64,000 bases of DNA from Candidatus Microthrix parvicella Bio17-1 (GCF_000299415.1 NZ_AMPG01000002.1:983675-1047674); one strand, 5' to 3'. Shown: positions 1 to 9,145, counted from the first letter of the stretch. Notes: a model not told the origin generated them from the sequence alone. Numbers and translations are program-made.

Positions 1-377
1 AACTGCCCAGCCAGAAACGCGGCTTTCGCATTGAAGCGGCGCAACCAGCCCCGCACCGTCGACGCAGGAACCCCCAACCGGTCAGCGATCGACCGGTGAC
101 CCCCACCATCACCGAACGCCAACAACGCCGAGCCGATTTGCTCGACCCCATCACGGCGACGCAACAAACACATCGCCGGCAACAACACGTGTGTCACCAG
201 GCATCCTCGGCATTGAGCCCGGCGCGGTTCAACGGTCACCTGCCCGCCATTGACACGGATCGGGCGGGGCCGCGCCGACCCCCACGGGCCCAACACCCCC
301 CTGCACCCGGGACACACCAACCCGCCCGAACACAGAGCCGCCTCGACGGCAACACGATCGTTCCCTACAGTCAACAA
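1..377 (-). CDS. Zinc-finger/HTH transposase-associated protein (DUF6431-like), 3' end outside window
   Basis: Reading the minus strand from a TTG at 377 (or 374) gives a frame open to the window edge, so the C-terminus is missing. The N-terminal part carries CPGC and, about 35 residues later, CRGC, a four-cysteine zinc-binding arrangement. The C-terminal visible part, with RSIADRLGVPASTVRGWLRR, is a helix-turn-helix. This zinc ribbon plus HTH layout is typical of short actinobacterial proteins (DUF6431) found next to IS481-like transposases, so it is probably a mobile-element DNA-binding protein. The start codon is weakly supported; no clear ribosome binding site is visible, and an imperfect inverted repeat lies just upstream. 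Confidence 0.5.
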   Translation of the reverse strand, partial: MLTVGNDRVAVEAALCSGGLVCPGCRGVLGPWGSARPRPIRVNGGQVTVEPRRAQCRGCLVTHVLLPAMCLLRRRDGVEQIGSALLAFGDGGGHRSIADRLGVPASTVRGWLRRFNAKAAFLAGQ

Positions 378-401
378 CGTTGGTGCTCCGCACCGATTGT
401 G

Positions 402-449
402 AAGGGCCCTCTCGTTTTGCTCGGCCAAGAGATTGACGAGGGGGCCCTT
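402..449. repeat. Imperfect 13-bp inverted repeat (hairpin)
   Basis: AAGGGCCCTCTCG at 402-414 is complementary, with one mismatch, to CGAGGGGGCCCTT at 437-449, with a 22-base loop. It sits immediately upstream of the DUF6431-like gene on the minus strand. It could be a transposon end structure, an attenuator or a terminator; no T-tract follows. Confidence 0.5.
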
Positions 450-521
450 GCGCGTCCAGGACCCGGCCAGCCTCAACCACCCCCCACACCAACGACAACT
501 CCACTGAGGACCACCCCATCC

Positions 522-681
522 TCACCCAAACTGTCCCAAACCCAGGCCCCCATCCTCAGGCCACCTGGCGCTCAACACGTGCCAGCTGACGTATTTGCGT
601 TTGACGACCCGTGGGTTGGTGCGGAGCCGTCGGGGCGGGTTGAGCCGGTGGGCGAGCCTGCGGATTGCTTGGGTCCAGCGG
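522..681 (-). pseudogene. Out-of-frame C-terminus of the IS4-like transposase
   Basis: Beyond the stop of the transposase frame, a shifted frame reads QHTESRWTQAIRRL and then RRLRTNPRVVKRKY before stopping at 522. A basic RRLRTNPRVVKRK-type tail is characteristic of the C-terminus of actinobacterial IS4 transposases. The join falls in the poly-C tract near 690-697, a natural slippage or mutation site. It is read here as the missing 3' end, not as a separate gene. Confidence 0.6.
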
Positions 682-684
682 CTT

Positions 685-1902
685 TCAGTGTGCTGAGGGG
701 GGAAAGTCGCCCGGTTGAGCGATGGTGGCACGAGCGATGTTGATGGCAGCAACGAAAGAGACCCGGTCCGGGTCTCGGCCGGCGTGGTGGGCGGCTTCAC
801 ACATCAACGTTCTGATGGCGTAGTGGCAACACAGGTGCCCCCAGATCTCTTGGTGGACCATGTCCGGCGACCTCGACCGGAGGACCACCCTCGCTCCGCG
901 CTGATGGGTTTTCAACTCGTCGAAAGCTGTTTCGATCTCCCATCGTTGGGTGTACGCCACAGCGAGTTCTTGGGCTCCGATGTCGCCCGGGTCCATCACG
1001 GTGGTGAACAGCCGGATCTCCGAGGGTTCTTGGCCGGTATGGTTGTCGACGGTGTAATCGATCAGCCGAACCCGGAACGCCTTGCCCCGGCTGATCCCAG
1101 GGGTTTTCGGTGGGCGGATCTCCACGACCCACGACCCGTCGCAGAGTTCCTCAACCGGGCGGGGTTTGATCGATTTCGAGACCCGCCACAACAGATCCGC
1201 ACCGGTCGATGCGGCCTGTTGCCACAACGCAGCACTGTAGAAACCGCGATCTGCGAGCAGCATCATGTCCGGGGCCAGCCGGTCGATCAACGGCCCGGCC
1301 AGTTCGCGTTCACCAGCCGAGTACACACCGATCTCCGCGTCGAACATCGCGTGGGTGCCACACTCAGCGACCGCAACAACCCGGGCCTGGGGGAACGCGG
1401 ACCGTTCGCCTTTGTTCACCCCCGGCCGCCCAAAGAACCCGTCGTTGGCCGGGCTGTCATCAAGATCGAACGTGGTCCCATCAATCGCGACCAAACGACG
1501 GCCAGCCAAAAACGACCCCGGCGTATCAACCGTTGCGAGCGGGCCGGTCACCTGACGGAACAACTGCTCCACCGGCGCGGACCCAAGACGTTGACGGGCC
1601 TGGGAGATCGCCGACTTCGTCGGCAACTTCCAGGCGTCCTCCCACCCCGAAGTCCACGACAACCCGTCGGTCAACAACGCCAACACATCCACATACGAGC
1701 CGTCCGCGTAGAGGGCCATGCCCATCGAGTAATAGGCCATCACCCACGCCGGTAACGCCCGGTGGCGTTGCTCCTTCGCACCCGCCTCCAAGATCACCCG
1801 ATCAACAGCATCTGGCGGGAACGCCCTCATCAACACCCCCACCGACACCAAATCCGACAAACGACGATCCGACTCGGGCTTCAACTGTCCAGCACGTGGC
1901 AT
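685..1902 (-). CDS. IS4-family transposase, frameshifted near the 3' end
   Basis: The 405-residue product is a DDE transposase of the IS4 type. An N-terminal domain (about residues 20-110) is followed by the catalytic RNase H-like fold. Visible landmarks are the first acidic motif in VAIDGTTFDL (about residues 138-147), the second in LLADRGFYS (about 216-224), and a YREK-like third motif around RWEIETAFDELK (about 323-334). The frame ends in PSAH just after a run of six C residues. A plausible C-terminal continuation, containing RRLRTNPRVVKRK, lies in another frame down to position 522. The gene therefore has a one-base indel in the C-run or depends on frameshifting. Confidence 0.8.
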   Translation of the reverse strand: MPRAGQLKPESDRRLSDLVSVGVLMRAFPPDAVDRVILEAGAKEQRHRALPAWVMAYYSMGMALYADGSYVDVLALLTDGLSWTSGWEDAWKLPTKSAISQARQRLGSAPVEQLFRQVTGPLATVDTPGSFLAGRRLVAIDGTTFDLDDSPANDGFFGRPGVNKGERSAFPQARVVAVAECGTHAMFDAEIGVYSAGERELAGPLIDRLAPDMMLLADRGFYSAALWQQAASTGADLLWRVSKSIKPRPVEELCDGSWVVEIRPPKTPGISRGKAFRVRLIDYTVDNHTGQEPSEIRLFTTVMDPGDIGAQELAVAYTQRWEIETAFDELKTHQRGARVVLRSRSPDMVHQEIWGHLCCHYAIRTLMCEAAHHAGRDPDRVSFVAAINIARATIAQPGDFPPSAH

Positions 1903-2035
1903 CCACCCAAACTACACCAATGTGACCCTAACTGGACGGTATTGGCTCTAACCCTCCGAGGACTCGGCTCCCGAAAACGCAGAAGGCGCACCGCCTCGTT
2001 AGGCCGAAGCCCAGCGTGGCGATGCGCCTGTGCTT

Positions 2036-2053
2036 ACCCGACGTGTGTCGGGT
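2036..2053 (-). terminator. Hairpin downstream of the LAXTG protein gene
   Basis: ACCCGAC at 2036-2042 pairs perfectly with GTCGGGT at 2047-2053 around a four-base loop, directly after the stop codon of the minus-strand surface protein gene. There is no T-run, as is usual for actinobacterial terminators. Confidence 0.35.
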
Positions 2054-2065
2054 GTGTTGCCAGAA

Positions 2066-2851
2066 TCAGCTGTTGGTGCGGCGGCGCTTGGCGACGGCGA
2101 TCACCAGCATCGCACCACCGGCGACCAGGGCGGTTGCCAGCAGCGACGGCAGGGTCGCACCAAAGCCGGTGCGGGCCAGCGGGCCGCTGGACACGCCGGG
2201 AGCGCCTGCGCCGGTGGAACCGCCGCCGGGGCTACCGACACCGCCGGTCGACCCGCTACCGGGCGCTCCGGGGCTGGAGGGCGAGCCGGCTGTGCCGGAC
2301 GGTGCCGCACCGCCGGTCGGGGTACCGGTCGTGCCGCCGGTGTCGCCACCGGTGGTGCCGGGCGGGTTGGGCTGCGACTTGCCGCCGACCTCGGCGCCGG
2401 TCGCCGTACAGCCGGCGATGGCCTCCATGCCGTCGGCGTCAACGCCGTAGAAAAGGAAGCTGTGCTTGCCGGCCAGCGGGCTGGTCACCTCGACCGAACC
2501 GGAGGGGGCGGTGCCGGAGAACAGGCGGATCGACTGGCTGTACTGGTTGAGCACGAAGCTCTGATTGCCGTCAACCGGCGCAAGCACCTCGATGGTGAAG
2601 GGTACGTTCACCGTGTAGTCCGCAATGCTGCAGCTTCCCAGCTCGCTGGCGAGCGTCGCATCCTCGAGATCGTCGGGGATGCCGTTTCCATCCTTGTCCC
2701 GATTATCGGTCGGGGAGGTGGTGTAGCTGTCGCCACCGTCCTGGGCGCCGGCGGGACCGACGAACGTCATGCCGAGCAGCAGCCCAAACGCGGCAACCGC
2801 CACGCCGGCAACTCCGGCCCGCTTCGATCGTCCCATGCGGGGGTTTCTCAT
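2066..2851 (-). CDS. LAXTG-type sortase-anchored surface protein
   Basis: The 261-residue secreted protein has a basic N-terminus and a hydrophobic signal segment ending near GPAGAQ. A short stretch DNRDKDGNGIPDDLED resembles a calcium-binding acidic loop (thrombospondin type-3 like). A Gly/Pro/Ser/Thr-rich stalk spans roughly residues 140-220. The C-terminus has LARTG (residues 225-229), a membrane helix and a KRRR tail, which is the sortase signal; LAXTG is the class E sortase form used by high-GC actinobacteria. The ATG at 2851 was chosen because GGAGGA lies about five bases upstream. The product is probably anchored to the cell wall and lies beside the polysaccharide locus. Its function is otherwise unknown. 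Confidence 0.75.
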   Translation of the reverse strand: MRNPRMGRSKRAGVAGVAVAAFGLLLGMTFVGPAGAQDGGDSYTTSPTDNRDKDGNGIPDDLEDATLASELGSCSIADYTVNVPFTIEVLAPVDGNQSFVLNQYSQSIRLFSGTAPSGSVEVTSPLAGKHSFLFYGVDADGMEAIAGCTATGAEVGGKSQPNPPGTTGGDTGGTTGTPTGGAAPSGTAGSPSSPGAPGSGSTGGVGSPGGGSTGAGAPGVSSGPLARTGFGATLPSLLATALVAGGAMLVIAVAKRRRTNS

Positions 2852-2943
2852 GTTTCCTCCAATAGTGGCAACGAGCGAGAGCATATCGGGTGTGCACCTT
2901 CGCTGTCACGAATCACTGAACCATTTCCAGGCGCGGACAAACG

Positions 2944-3957
2944 TCAGGCGGGGTCGGGTGCCGCCGCCCCGCCCACCTCCGCTCCGTCGGGGTCCCACCA
3001 GGCCAGCGTGCGGGCCAACCCGGGGCCGAGCTCAACCGGTGTGCGGGTGCCCAGCAGCTGCTCCAGCCCGGCCGGGTCGGCCTGGCTGTGGCGCACGTCG
3101 CCGGCCCGGTCGGGGCCGAAGGCCACGTCCAGGCTGCGGCCCAGCAGCGTCTCCAGCTCGGCGATCACGTCCAGCAGCGTCCAGCGCCGCCCGAAGGCCA
3201 GGTTCACCGGGCGGGCCGAATCCAGGCCGCCCAGCGCCACCTCGGCCAGCACGTCGGTCACGTCACCCACATAGGTGAAGTCTCGGCTCTGCAGGCCGTC
3301 GCCGTTCACCGGGATGTCCCGCCCGGCCAGGGCGGCGTCGAGAAACGCCGGCACCACGGCGGCGTAGGCGTCGCCGGCCCGCTGGCGGGGGCCATACACG
3401 TTGAAGAACCGAAACGGCACGGCCGAAAAGCCGTAGCAGTGGCGCCAGGCCAACACGGCCGACTCCCCCGCCAGCTTGGACACCGCGTAGGGGCTCAGGG
3501 GTGCCGGGGCCAGGTCGATCGTCTTGGGCAGCACTTCGGCTGCGCCGTACACCGACGACGACGACGCAAACACCAACGGCCGTCCCCCGGCCGCACGGAT
3601 CGCCTCCAGCACGTTCACCGTGCCGTCCACGTTGGTGGTCATCGACGGCCGGGGCTGATCCACCGAGCGGGGCACCGACGGGATCGCCGCCAGGTGCACC
3701 ACCGCTGTGGCCTCGGCGACCAACTTGGTCACCAGCGCCTCGTCCAACACCGTGCCCTCCACCAGATCCACCGGGGTGTCGGCATCGCCCACCCCGTCGA
3801 GGTTGTCGGGGCGTCCGGTCGACAGGTCGTCCAGCACGGTCACCCGCGTCACCCGGTCGTCGTCGACCAGCCTCCTGGCCAGGTTGCCGCCGATGAAGCC
3901 CGCCCCACCGGTCACCAGCACGTGCTGGTCGTCTCGTGGGCTAATGGTCTCACTCAT
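2944..3957 (-). CDS. NAD-dependent epimerase/dehydratase (UDP-sugar 4-epimerase-like)
   Basis: The 337-residue protein is an extended short-chain dehydrogenase. The NAD-binding glycine motif TGGAGFIG is at residues 16-23. The catalytic Ser lies in the SSSSVYG stretch (about 132-138), and the Tyr/Lys pair is in YAVSK (Tyr157, Lys161). The closest functional class is the UDP-glucose/UDP-GlcNAc 4-epimerase group, which supplies nucleotide sugars for surface polysaccharide. The exact substrate cannot be read from the sequence. GAGGA lies eight bases before the ATG, and the gene starts nine bases after the DUF4012 gene, so the two form an operon. Confidence 0.85.
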   Translation of the reverse strand: MSETISPRDDQHVLVTGGAGFIGGNLARRLVDDDRVTRVTVLDDLSTGRPDNLDGVGDADTPVDLVEGTVLDEALVTKLVAEATAVVHLAAIPSVPRSVDQPRPSMTTNVDGTVNVLEAIRAAGGRPLVFASSSSVYGAAEVLPKTIDLAPAPLSPYAVSKLAGESAVLAWRHCYGFSAVPFRFFNVYGPRQRAGDAYAAVVPAFLDAALAGRDIPVNGDGLQSRDFTYVGDVTDVLAEVALGGLDSARPVNLAFGRRWTLLDVIAELETLLGRSLDVAFGPDRAGDVRHSQADPAGLEQLLGTRTPVELGPGLARTLAWWDPDGAEVGGAAAPDPA

Positions 3958-3966
3958 CGGATGTCC

Positions 3967-6393
3967 TCATGGGTTGGTGGTCAGGCGGACCGTGCGTCCA
4001 GGGGCCACCGTTTCGTCGATCACGTTGCGGTCGCCCTCGCGCACCACCACGTTGGTTTCGGTGGCGCCGCCGTTGGCGGGCCGCACCAGCGTCAGGTCGT
4101 AGGGCCCCGGCGGCAGCGTGCTCTCCAGGCGCCAGCGCAGGTCGATGCTCTGCCCCGGCGGGATCCTCACGAACACGCTGTGGCGATAGATGCCCTGTTC
4201 AACGGCGGTTCGCACCGTCGTCCGCTCGCCGTCCACCTCCAGGCTGACGTTGAGCGACGGGGTGAGGATGGACACCTCCCGGATCTGGGTGCCGATCGGG
4301 GTCCCGCTCTCGTTGCCCACCACCACCGGCGGCAGGCGGGCGGGGTCGCCCACGTCGTTGGTGTAGGTCGACGTCAGCGTGGCGATGCGTGCCCCGTCGT
4401 CTGCGTCCCAGGCAACGTCGTAGTTGTGGATGCGGTTCAGAAATACGTCCATCTTGTTGGGCGCCACGTTGCGTTCGACGATGCCGAGGAGGTCGCCGTC
4501 GGTCGCCGGCAGGGGTGCGCTCAGCCCGGTGCGGTCCAGCAGCGCCCGGTCGTCGTCGACCCCGGTGGCCATCGCCAGGTGTCCGTCGCGCACCAGCGGC
4601 CCAAATCGTTCGCCCAGTTCACGGGGCCCGGGCAGGTCGGCCGAGCCCAGCCGGTCGAAGATCTCCCCGGTCAGCTCGCCGATCGCCTCGTCGTCCTCGC
4701 CGTCCTGGGGCAGCACCCGAAACTGGTCGCGGGTGAAGAACGCTTCGGTGTTGGTGGCGTTGATCTCGGCGACCGTGCCGGGCACGGCGATCGGCCCGGT
4801 GAGGGCCACAAACTCGGCCAGTGCGGCCGGGTCGGCGTAGATCACCCCGTCGATGTGCCCGCGCCCGTTGGCCTCCATCAGGTTGGCGGCGGCGGCGGCC
4901 ACCACGTCCAGGTCGGGCGACGATGTCCAGTTCTGGGTGTAGCGGCCCGGTGCCATGTCGATGAACGCCGGCGGAAAGTCCGACGATGGCGACGGCGGTT
5001 GCCTGGTGGGTTCGGACCCGTACAGCTCACGTGGCGTGCCCGATTCCTCCAGGCCGATGGCACCGTCGTTCACCCACAGCAACGCCCAGCCGCCCATAAA
5101 CCCGCCAAAGTCGCGCCCCTCGGCCGGGTTGCCCACCATCACCAGGTAGCGCCGCGGCCCGTCGGCGCCCAGCAGCGGCGGCACGTCGGCCAGCGCCAGC
5201 TGGGCCAGCTCGGTCTCGGAGGCCAGGTCGCCCACCTCCACGGCCACGTCATCCAGGCGGGTGCGCAGCGGCGCCACCACCCACGGCGACTCGATGTCCG
5301 CCAGGCCCTCGACGGCGGCGTCCAGCGACGAGGCCAGCGCCCCCACTGGCACCTCGGTTTCCTTCAGCTGGGCCAGGTTGACGCCCCCACCCTCCTGGCG
5401 CAGTCCTTGGTAGTCCACCGACGTTGCGGCAAAGGCGGCGCTGCTGTTGAGGTCCCGCCCCATCGTCGTGCCGGCGCGCAGCGCCTCAAGGTTCTGGGCC
5501 ACCCCGGGCACCAGCCGGGCCGGGGCCAGCCAGGGTGCGCCCAGCCGGTCCGACGTGTCGCCAAAGCCAACGGCCGCCTCGTTCAACATCTCGGTGGCCG
5601 CCCCGGTCTTGCCGTCTCGCGCTGCGGCGGCGCCCCGTCGAGTGTTGTCCACTGCCGACTCCACCGTGTTCACCTGCCCGATCAGCACTCCGCCGGTGGC
5701 GATCAGCCCGGCAAGCACCACCACCCCCGTTCCGATCACCGCCAGCCGGGTGCGTCGGCGCCCCACCCGTCCGATGCGCTGGTAGGCCGACACGCACATC
5801 GACACAAACAGCACGGTGCCGATCAGCGCCGTGAAACCCAGGGGGCCCACCGGCCGCAGCTGCATCAGGCACAGCGTCACCGCGGCTCCCGCAACCGCCC
5901 CCACCGCCCGGTTGCGCCGGTCGGTGGCCAGCAGCACGGTGCTGGCCACCACGGCGGCTAGGCCGAGGGCCAGCCCCACCCCTTCCGCCAGCAGCGATGC
6001 CAGCGTGGCGATCACAAACAACGGCCAGCGTCGGGCACGCGACCCGGCCAGCGCGCCAAGCGCCACCAGCGCCGCCCGCTCCACGGCATCAACCCCGGCG
6101 TTGCCGGTGGGCGCCACAGCATCGGTCAGCAGCGCCCCCCACACCGCCCCCCCGGTTGCAATCGCCGCCACGGCGGCCACCATCAGCGGTCCACGATTCG
6201 AGCGGGCCGTGCGCCCTACCTTCACCCTTGCCGGCTGGGCCCGCCGTGGTTCGTCGACACTGTCGTCCTCGTGGAGGGCAAGCTCCTCCCACTCAAACGA
6301 CCCGATTTCTGGGGCCACGGGCTCGACGCCGTCGTCGCTCGCGCCCGCGGCACCCCGGTCAGACGTCTGGTTGTCAGGCGACTTCGATGCCAC
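3967..6393 (-). CDS. DUF4012 family membrane protein
   Basis: The 808-residue protein begins with an acidic cytoplasmic region of about 65 residues. Several hydrophobic segments follow between about residues 70 and 230, then a long extracytoplasmic domain with the DUF4012 signature region, including a YLVMVGNPAEGRDFGGFMGG-type stretch. DUF4012 proteins occur in actinobacterial exopolysaccharide clusters, but their biochemical role is unknown. The GTG at 6393 is preceded by GGAG ten bases upstream. It is the first gene of the minus-strand pair with the epimerase and is divergent from the phosphatase. Confidence 0.8.
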   Translation of the reverse strand: MASKSPDNQTSDRGAAGASDDGVEPVAPEIGSFEWEELALHEDDSVDEPRRAQPARVKVGRTARSNRGPLMVAAVAAIATGGAVWGALLTDAVAPTGNAGVDAVERAALVALGALAGSRARRWPLFVIATLASLLAEGVGLALGLAAVVASTVLLATDRRNRAVGAVAGAAVTLCLMQLRPVGPLGFTALIGTVLFVSMCVSAYQRIGRVGRRRTRLAVIGTGVVVLAGLIATGGVLIGQVNTVESAVDNTRRGAAAARDGKTGAATEMLNEAAVGFGDTSDRLGAPWLAPARLVPGVAQNLEALRAGTTMGRDLNSSAAFAATSVDYQGLRQEGGGVNLAQLKETEVPVGALASSLDAAVEGLADIESPWVVAPLRTRLDDVAVEVGDLASETELAQLALADVPPLLGADGPRRYLVMVGNPAEGRDFGGFMGGWALLWVNDGAIGLEESGTPRELYGSEPTRQPPSPSSDFPPAFIDMAPGRYTQNWTSSPDLDVVAAAAANLMEANGRGHIDGVIYADPAALAEFVALTGPIAVPGTVAEINATNTEAFFTRDQFRVLPQDGEDDEAIGELTGEIFDRLGSADLPGPRELGERFGPLVRDGHLAMATGVDDDRALLDRTGLSAPLPATDGDLLGIVERNVAPNKMDVFLNRIHNYDVAWDADDGARIATLTSTYTNDVGDPARLPPVVVGNESGTPIGTQIREVSILTPSLNVSLEVDGERTTVRTAVEQGIYRHSVFVRIPPGQSIDLRWRLESTLPPGPYDLTLVRPANGGATETNVVVREGDRNVIDETVAPGRTVRLTTNP

Positions 6394-6476
6394 GTGGGGA
6401 GGTCTCCGGCGGTTGCGACGGTGGTTCAGAAAAGCAATGCAACGCTACCAGCGCAACAACATGGCAAGATCACGCC

Positions 6477-7094
6477 ATGGGCGCCACCCCTCAGGATCGA
6501 CAGGACCAACCCGCCCGGTCCGCAGAGCCGTTCCGTCTGGTGTTCGTCTGCACAGCCAACCGTTGCCGGTCGCCGATGGCCGAGCACCTGGCCCGTCGTT
6601 CGCTCGAGAAGCGACACATCCCGGCCGAGGTGTGCTCGGTCGGCCGGCTCAACGGCGGCCTCGGCGCCACGCCCGGCGCGGCCGAGGCGATGGCTCGCCG
6701 CAAGCTCGACCTCTCCAATCACGTCAGCGCCCAGCTCAGCCCTGAGGTACTGGCTGACGCCCACCTGGTGCTGGTGATGGAGCGCGGCCACCTGTCCGAC
6801 GTCTACCAGACCCTGCCCGACGCCATCGACTACGCCTTCACGCTCGGCGAGTTTCCCTCGCTGCTGCGCACCACCAGGGGCGACCCGTCACTCCAGTCGG
6901 CCGACGCCCCGCTCGAAGGCGCCAGCCGGCGCATTGGACTGGCCAACCAGGCGCGGGATCCGGTGCGCATCCTGATCGACGACGAGAGCTCCGACGTCGC
7001 CGACCCGATGGGCCGCTGGGCGTTGCACTACCGACGAACCGCCAAGCAGTTGGCAGGCCTCATCGACGCCTCGCTCGACGGGCTGTTTCCCTAA
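6477..7094 (+). CDS. Low-molecular-weight protein tyrosine phosphatase
   Basis: The 205-residue product has the phosphatase P-loop VFVCTANRCRSPMAE, in which Cys25 and Arg31 form the CX5R signature. A DP general-acid motif lies in DVADPMG near the C-terminus. Such phosphatases (Wzb/Ptp type) remove phosphate from the tyrosine cluster of BY-kinases and so control polysaccharide chain length and export. The matching kinase is at 13353-15158. The ATG at 6477 gives a family-length protein; longer upstream extensions are antisense to the DUF4012 gene and were rejected. An N-terminal extension of about 20 residues precedes the catalytic fold. Confidence 0.85.
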   Translation: MGATPQDRQDQPARSAEPFRLVFVCTANRCRSPMAEHLARRSLEKRHIPAEVCSVGRLNGGLGATPGAAEAMARRKLDLSNHVSAQLSPEVLADAHLVLVMERGHLSDVYQTLPDAIDYAFTLGEFPSLLRTTRGDPSLQSADAPLEGASRRIGLANQARDPVRILIDDESSDVADPMGRWALHYRRTAKQLAGLIDASLDGLFP

Positions 7095-7134
7095 GCCGCA
7101 GAGTGGCCGAACGCCCGACCGACGCTCAAACCAC

Positions 7135-9129
7135 TCAGCGCTTCCGGAGGAGCTCGTCGACCCAGTTTCCGATCCGGTCGGCCTGAAGCTTCGTAAACGC
7201 TCGGGTGAGGTGGTTACCCCGGGCGGCTACCCAGGTTCCACCGACTCTGATTGGGCAGGGGTCACCCGGGCACGTGATCGCTGTCAGGTCGAGGCGGTCG
7301 ACGTTCGCGTCTTCTACCAGTTGGATTTCAGCGGCCGAATAACTTCTGAGGTCGACCAGCGCCTCATCCTTCGGGATCGCACACTCCGCCATTGAGAAGT
7401 CACGCGAAAGGCACTGCAGCGGATCGCCCGAGTTGGGGTTGTCTACGAGGAGTCCGAGCGGCACATTGGCATCCGAAATAAATTCAGCCAAACCCAGGGC
7501 GCTGCGAGACCATGCCGCTACATCGTCAAATTTCCGTCGGGATGAACCGGCATCTGTCATGACAACCGCAGAAATTTGATCGTTGGACAACAGGCCGACG
7601 GTCTCATTTTGAAACAAGGCGCAGCTTTGATCGTCGGCGCTCTTCTCGGCGGCCGAAGGCCCAAGCGGAGCCGCAGGGCAATTTCCATAGTTTCGAAGCG
7701 CAACAGCAAAGCCGTTCAATCGACCAGCATCGGAGAACGCTCCGACCCATTGCGCCGCGTGGGAGTCGCCAATGAGCAACACGACCGGAGCGCCCGGTTC
7801 GTCGGAACCACCAAGACACACGTCTGCCCCCAGCAGCGTGCTGTTCTGTTCGCAACCATCGGGCCTGTAACTCTCCTCCGCCTGGACCCATTCGGCAACT
7901 TGGGGGTCCGAAACCCCGATTCGCCCCCAAACCACGACGCCGATGGAACATGCTGCACCAAACCCGAGCGCTGCTGCGCCAAAGGCCAAGCTGCGAGTTG
8001 ACGACTTGACCAAACTCGGGGCGAGCCGTACTCGCTGCTCAACGAAATGGAACGACGCCGCTGCTGGAACGATGGCCGCCACACACGCAATCCGGGCGAT
8101 GGTCTTGTTGCCGTTGGTCGCCGCCAGCGCGAGGACGAATGCAGGCCAGTGCCACAGGTACCACGAGTAGGAGTACCTTCCGATTCGTCGCGCTGGCGAC
8201 CAACTGAAGATCCCAGGTACCGAGAAGCCCTGCTCCCTCGGGCCATGGGTGAACCCCAGGATCATGGCGACGCTCCCGATAACTGCTAGCAACGGCCACG
8301 CCCCTGGAAACCCCACATCGACAGGCGTCCACACGAACGCGGCCACGATCATGGCCAGCCCACCGATTGTGAACAGCCGCCCAGTCCGTCGATCCAAGCT
8401 CCATTGCCAGAAAAGCGCAGCTGAACCGCCGATAATGAACTCGTACAAGCGCGTGTGCAGTCCATAGAAGGCCCACAGCGGAGATGACGTCGTTTGGACC
8501 ACGCTGGCCAGAAGTGAGCCCAACCCAAGGAGCGCTAGTGCGACCGCCAACGTCCGCTGCCTTGACCAGCGGAGTCTCTTCATGGCTACGACCGCGAACG
8601 GACCCAGGACCAGCGGCCAGACAAGGTAGAACTGCTCCTCAACTCCGAGCGACCACAGATGAAGAAACGGGGACTCGCGAAGTGGCCCGTCGAAGTAGTT
8701 CCCACCCCGAGTCGCCGCAGCGATGTTCATTCCGAAGAGATCCGAAGCAAACCCGTAGAACCCGACGCGCTCCAGTTCCTGGGGCGCCAGAAACATCACG
8801 CTCCCCAAGCAGGTCACGGCGATTACCAGCACCATGGCCGGCACAATTCGTCGAGCACGACCCGCCCAGAACTCTCGAAGCTGCTGTGGAGAGCCAGCCG
8901 CCTGCTTCGTGACGATCTGGCGCGTGATCAGGAAGCCCGATATGGCAAAGAAGATGTCGACGCCCACGAACCCGCTTGACATGCCGGGGAAATCAATGTG
9001 GTTGAGCACCACAGCAACGACCGCAAGAGCACGCAGCCCATCGATCGCCTGGATGTACGGAAGACGGCTCGGGCTTTGGGCGTCACCGCCGCCAGCTTCC
9101 CCAAGCTGTTCTCGCGATTTGAGGGGGGG
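7135..9129 (-). CDS. Acyltransferase-3/SGNH O-acyltransferase, 5' end removed by IS110
   Basis: The product is an integral membrane acyltransferase (OafA/OafB type). The first helix region reads YIQAIDGLRALAVVAVVL, then SGFVGVDIFFAISGFLIT, and about ten hydrophobic segments follow. A C-terminal SGNH-type domain has the GDSHAAQW block and a late RGNHLT histidine motif. These proteins O-acylate polysaccharide, with the SGNH domain delivering the acyl group outside the membrane. The conserved frame is open from 9129, but the first ATG/GTG beyond the conserved N-terminus is missing because an IS110 element starts here. A matching ATG plus codons for TTP lies on the far side at 10607-10618. The gene is probably inactive, or starts at an alternative downstream codon around 9012. 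Confidence 0.75.
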   Translation of the reverse strand, partial: PPLKSREQLGEAGGGDAQSPSRLPYIQAIDGLRALAVVAVVLNHIDFPGMSSGFVGVDIFFAISGFLITRQIVTKQAAGSPQQLREFWAGRARRIVPAMVLVIAVTCLGSVMFLAPQELERVGFYGFASDLFGMNIAAATRGGNYFDGPLRESPFLHLWSLGVEEQFYLVWPLVLGPFAVVAMKRLRWSRQRTLAVALALLGLGSLLASVVQTTSSPLWAFYGLHTRLYEFIIGGSAALFWQWSLDRRTGRLFTIGGLAMIVAAFVWTPVDVGFPGAWPLLAVIGSVAMILGFTHGPREQGFSVPGIFSWSPARRIGRYSYSWYLWHWPAFVLALAATNGNKTIARIACVAAIVPAAASFHFVEQRVRLAPSLVKSSTRSLAFGAAALGFGAACSIGVVVWGRIGVSDPQVAEWVQAEESYRPDGCEQNSTLLGADVCLGGSDEPGAPVVLLIGDSHAAQWVGAFSDAGRLNGFAVALRNYGNCPAAPLGPSAAEKSADDQSCALFQNETVGLLSNDQISAVVMTDAGSSRRKFDDVAAWSRSALGLAEFISDANVPLGLLVDNPNSGDPLQCLSRDFSMAECAIPKDEALVDLRSYSAAEIQLVEDANVDRLDLTAITCPGDPCPIRVGGTWVAARGNHLTRAFTKLQADRIGNWVDELLRKR

Positions 9130-9145
9130 TGTTCCTGTCTTGTTG

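Larger units (their letters stand above)
522..1902 (-). mobile_element. IS4-family-like insertion sequence (ends not defined)
   Basis: The segment is filled by one IS4-type transposase gene, read on the minus strand and split over two frames (685-1902, then 522-about 680). I looked for terminal inverted repeats and a target duplication in 450-520 and 1903-1980 and could not identify a convincing pair, so only the coding extent is given. Confidence 0.6.

Noticed and set aside
450-1980. Terminal inverted repeats for the IS4-like element
   Set aside because: I compared 450-520 with 1903-1980 and found no convincing inverted pair or duplication, so the element ends were left undefined.
3088-5961. 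Very long plus-strand open frame (957 codons) opposite the epimerase and DUF4012 genes
   Set aside because: It is rich in His/Gln/Arg/Gly with no domain and lies antisense to two well-supported genes; long antisense frames are expected in high-GC DNA.
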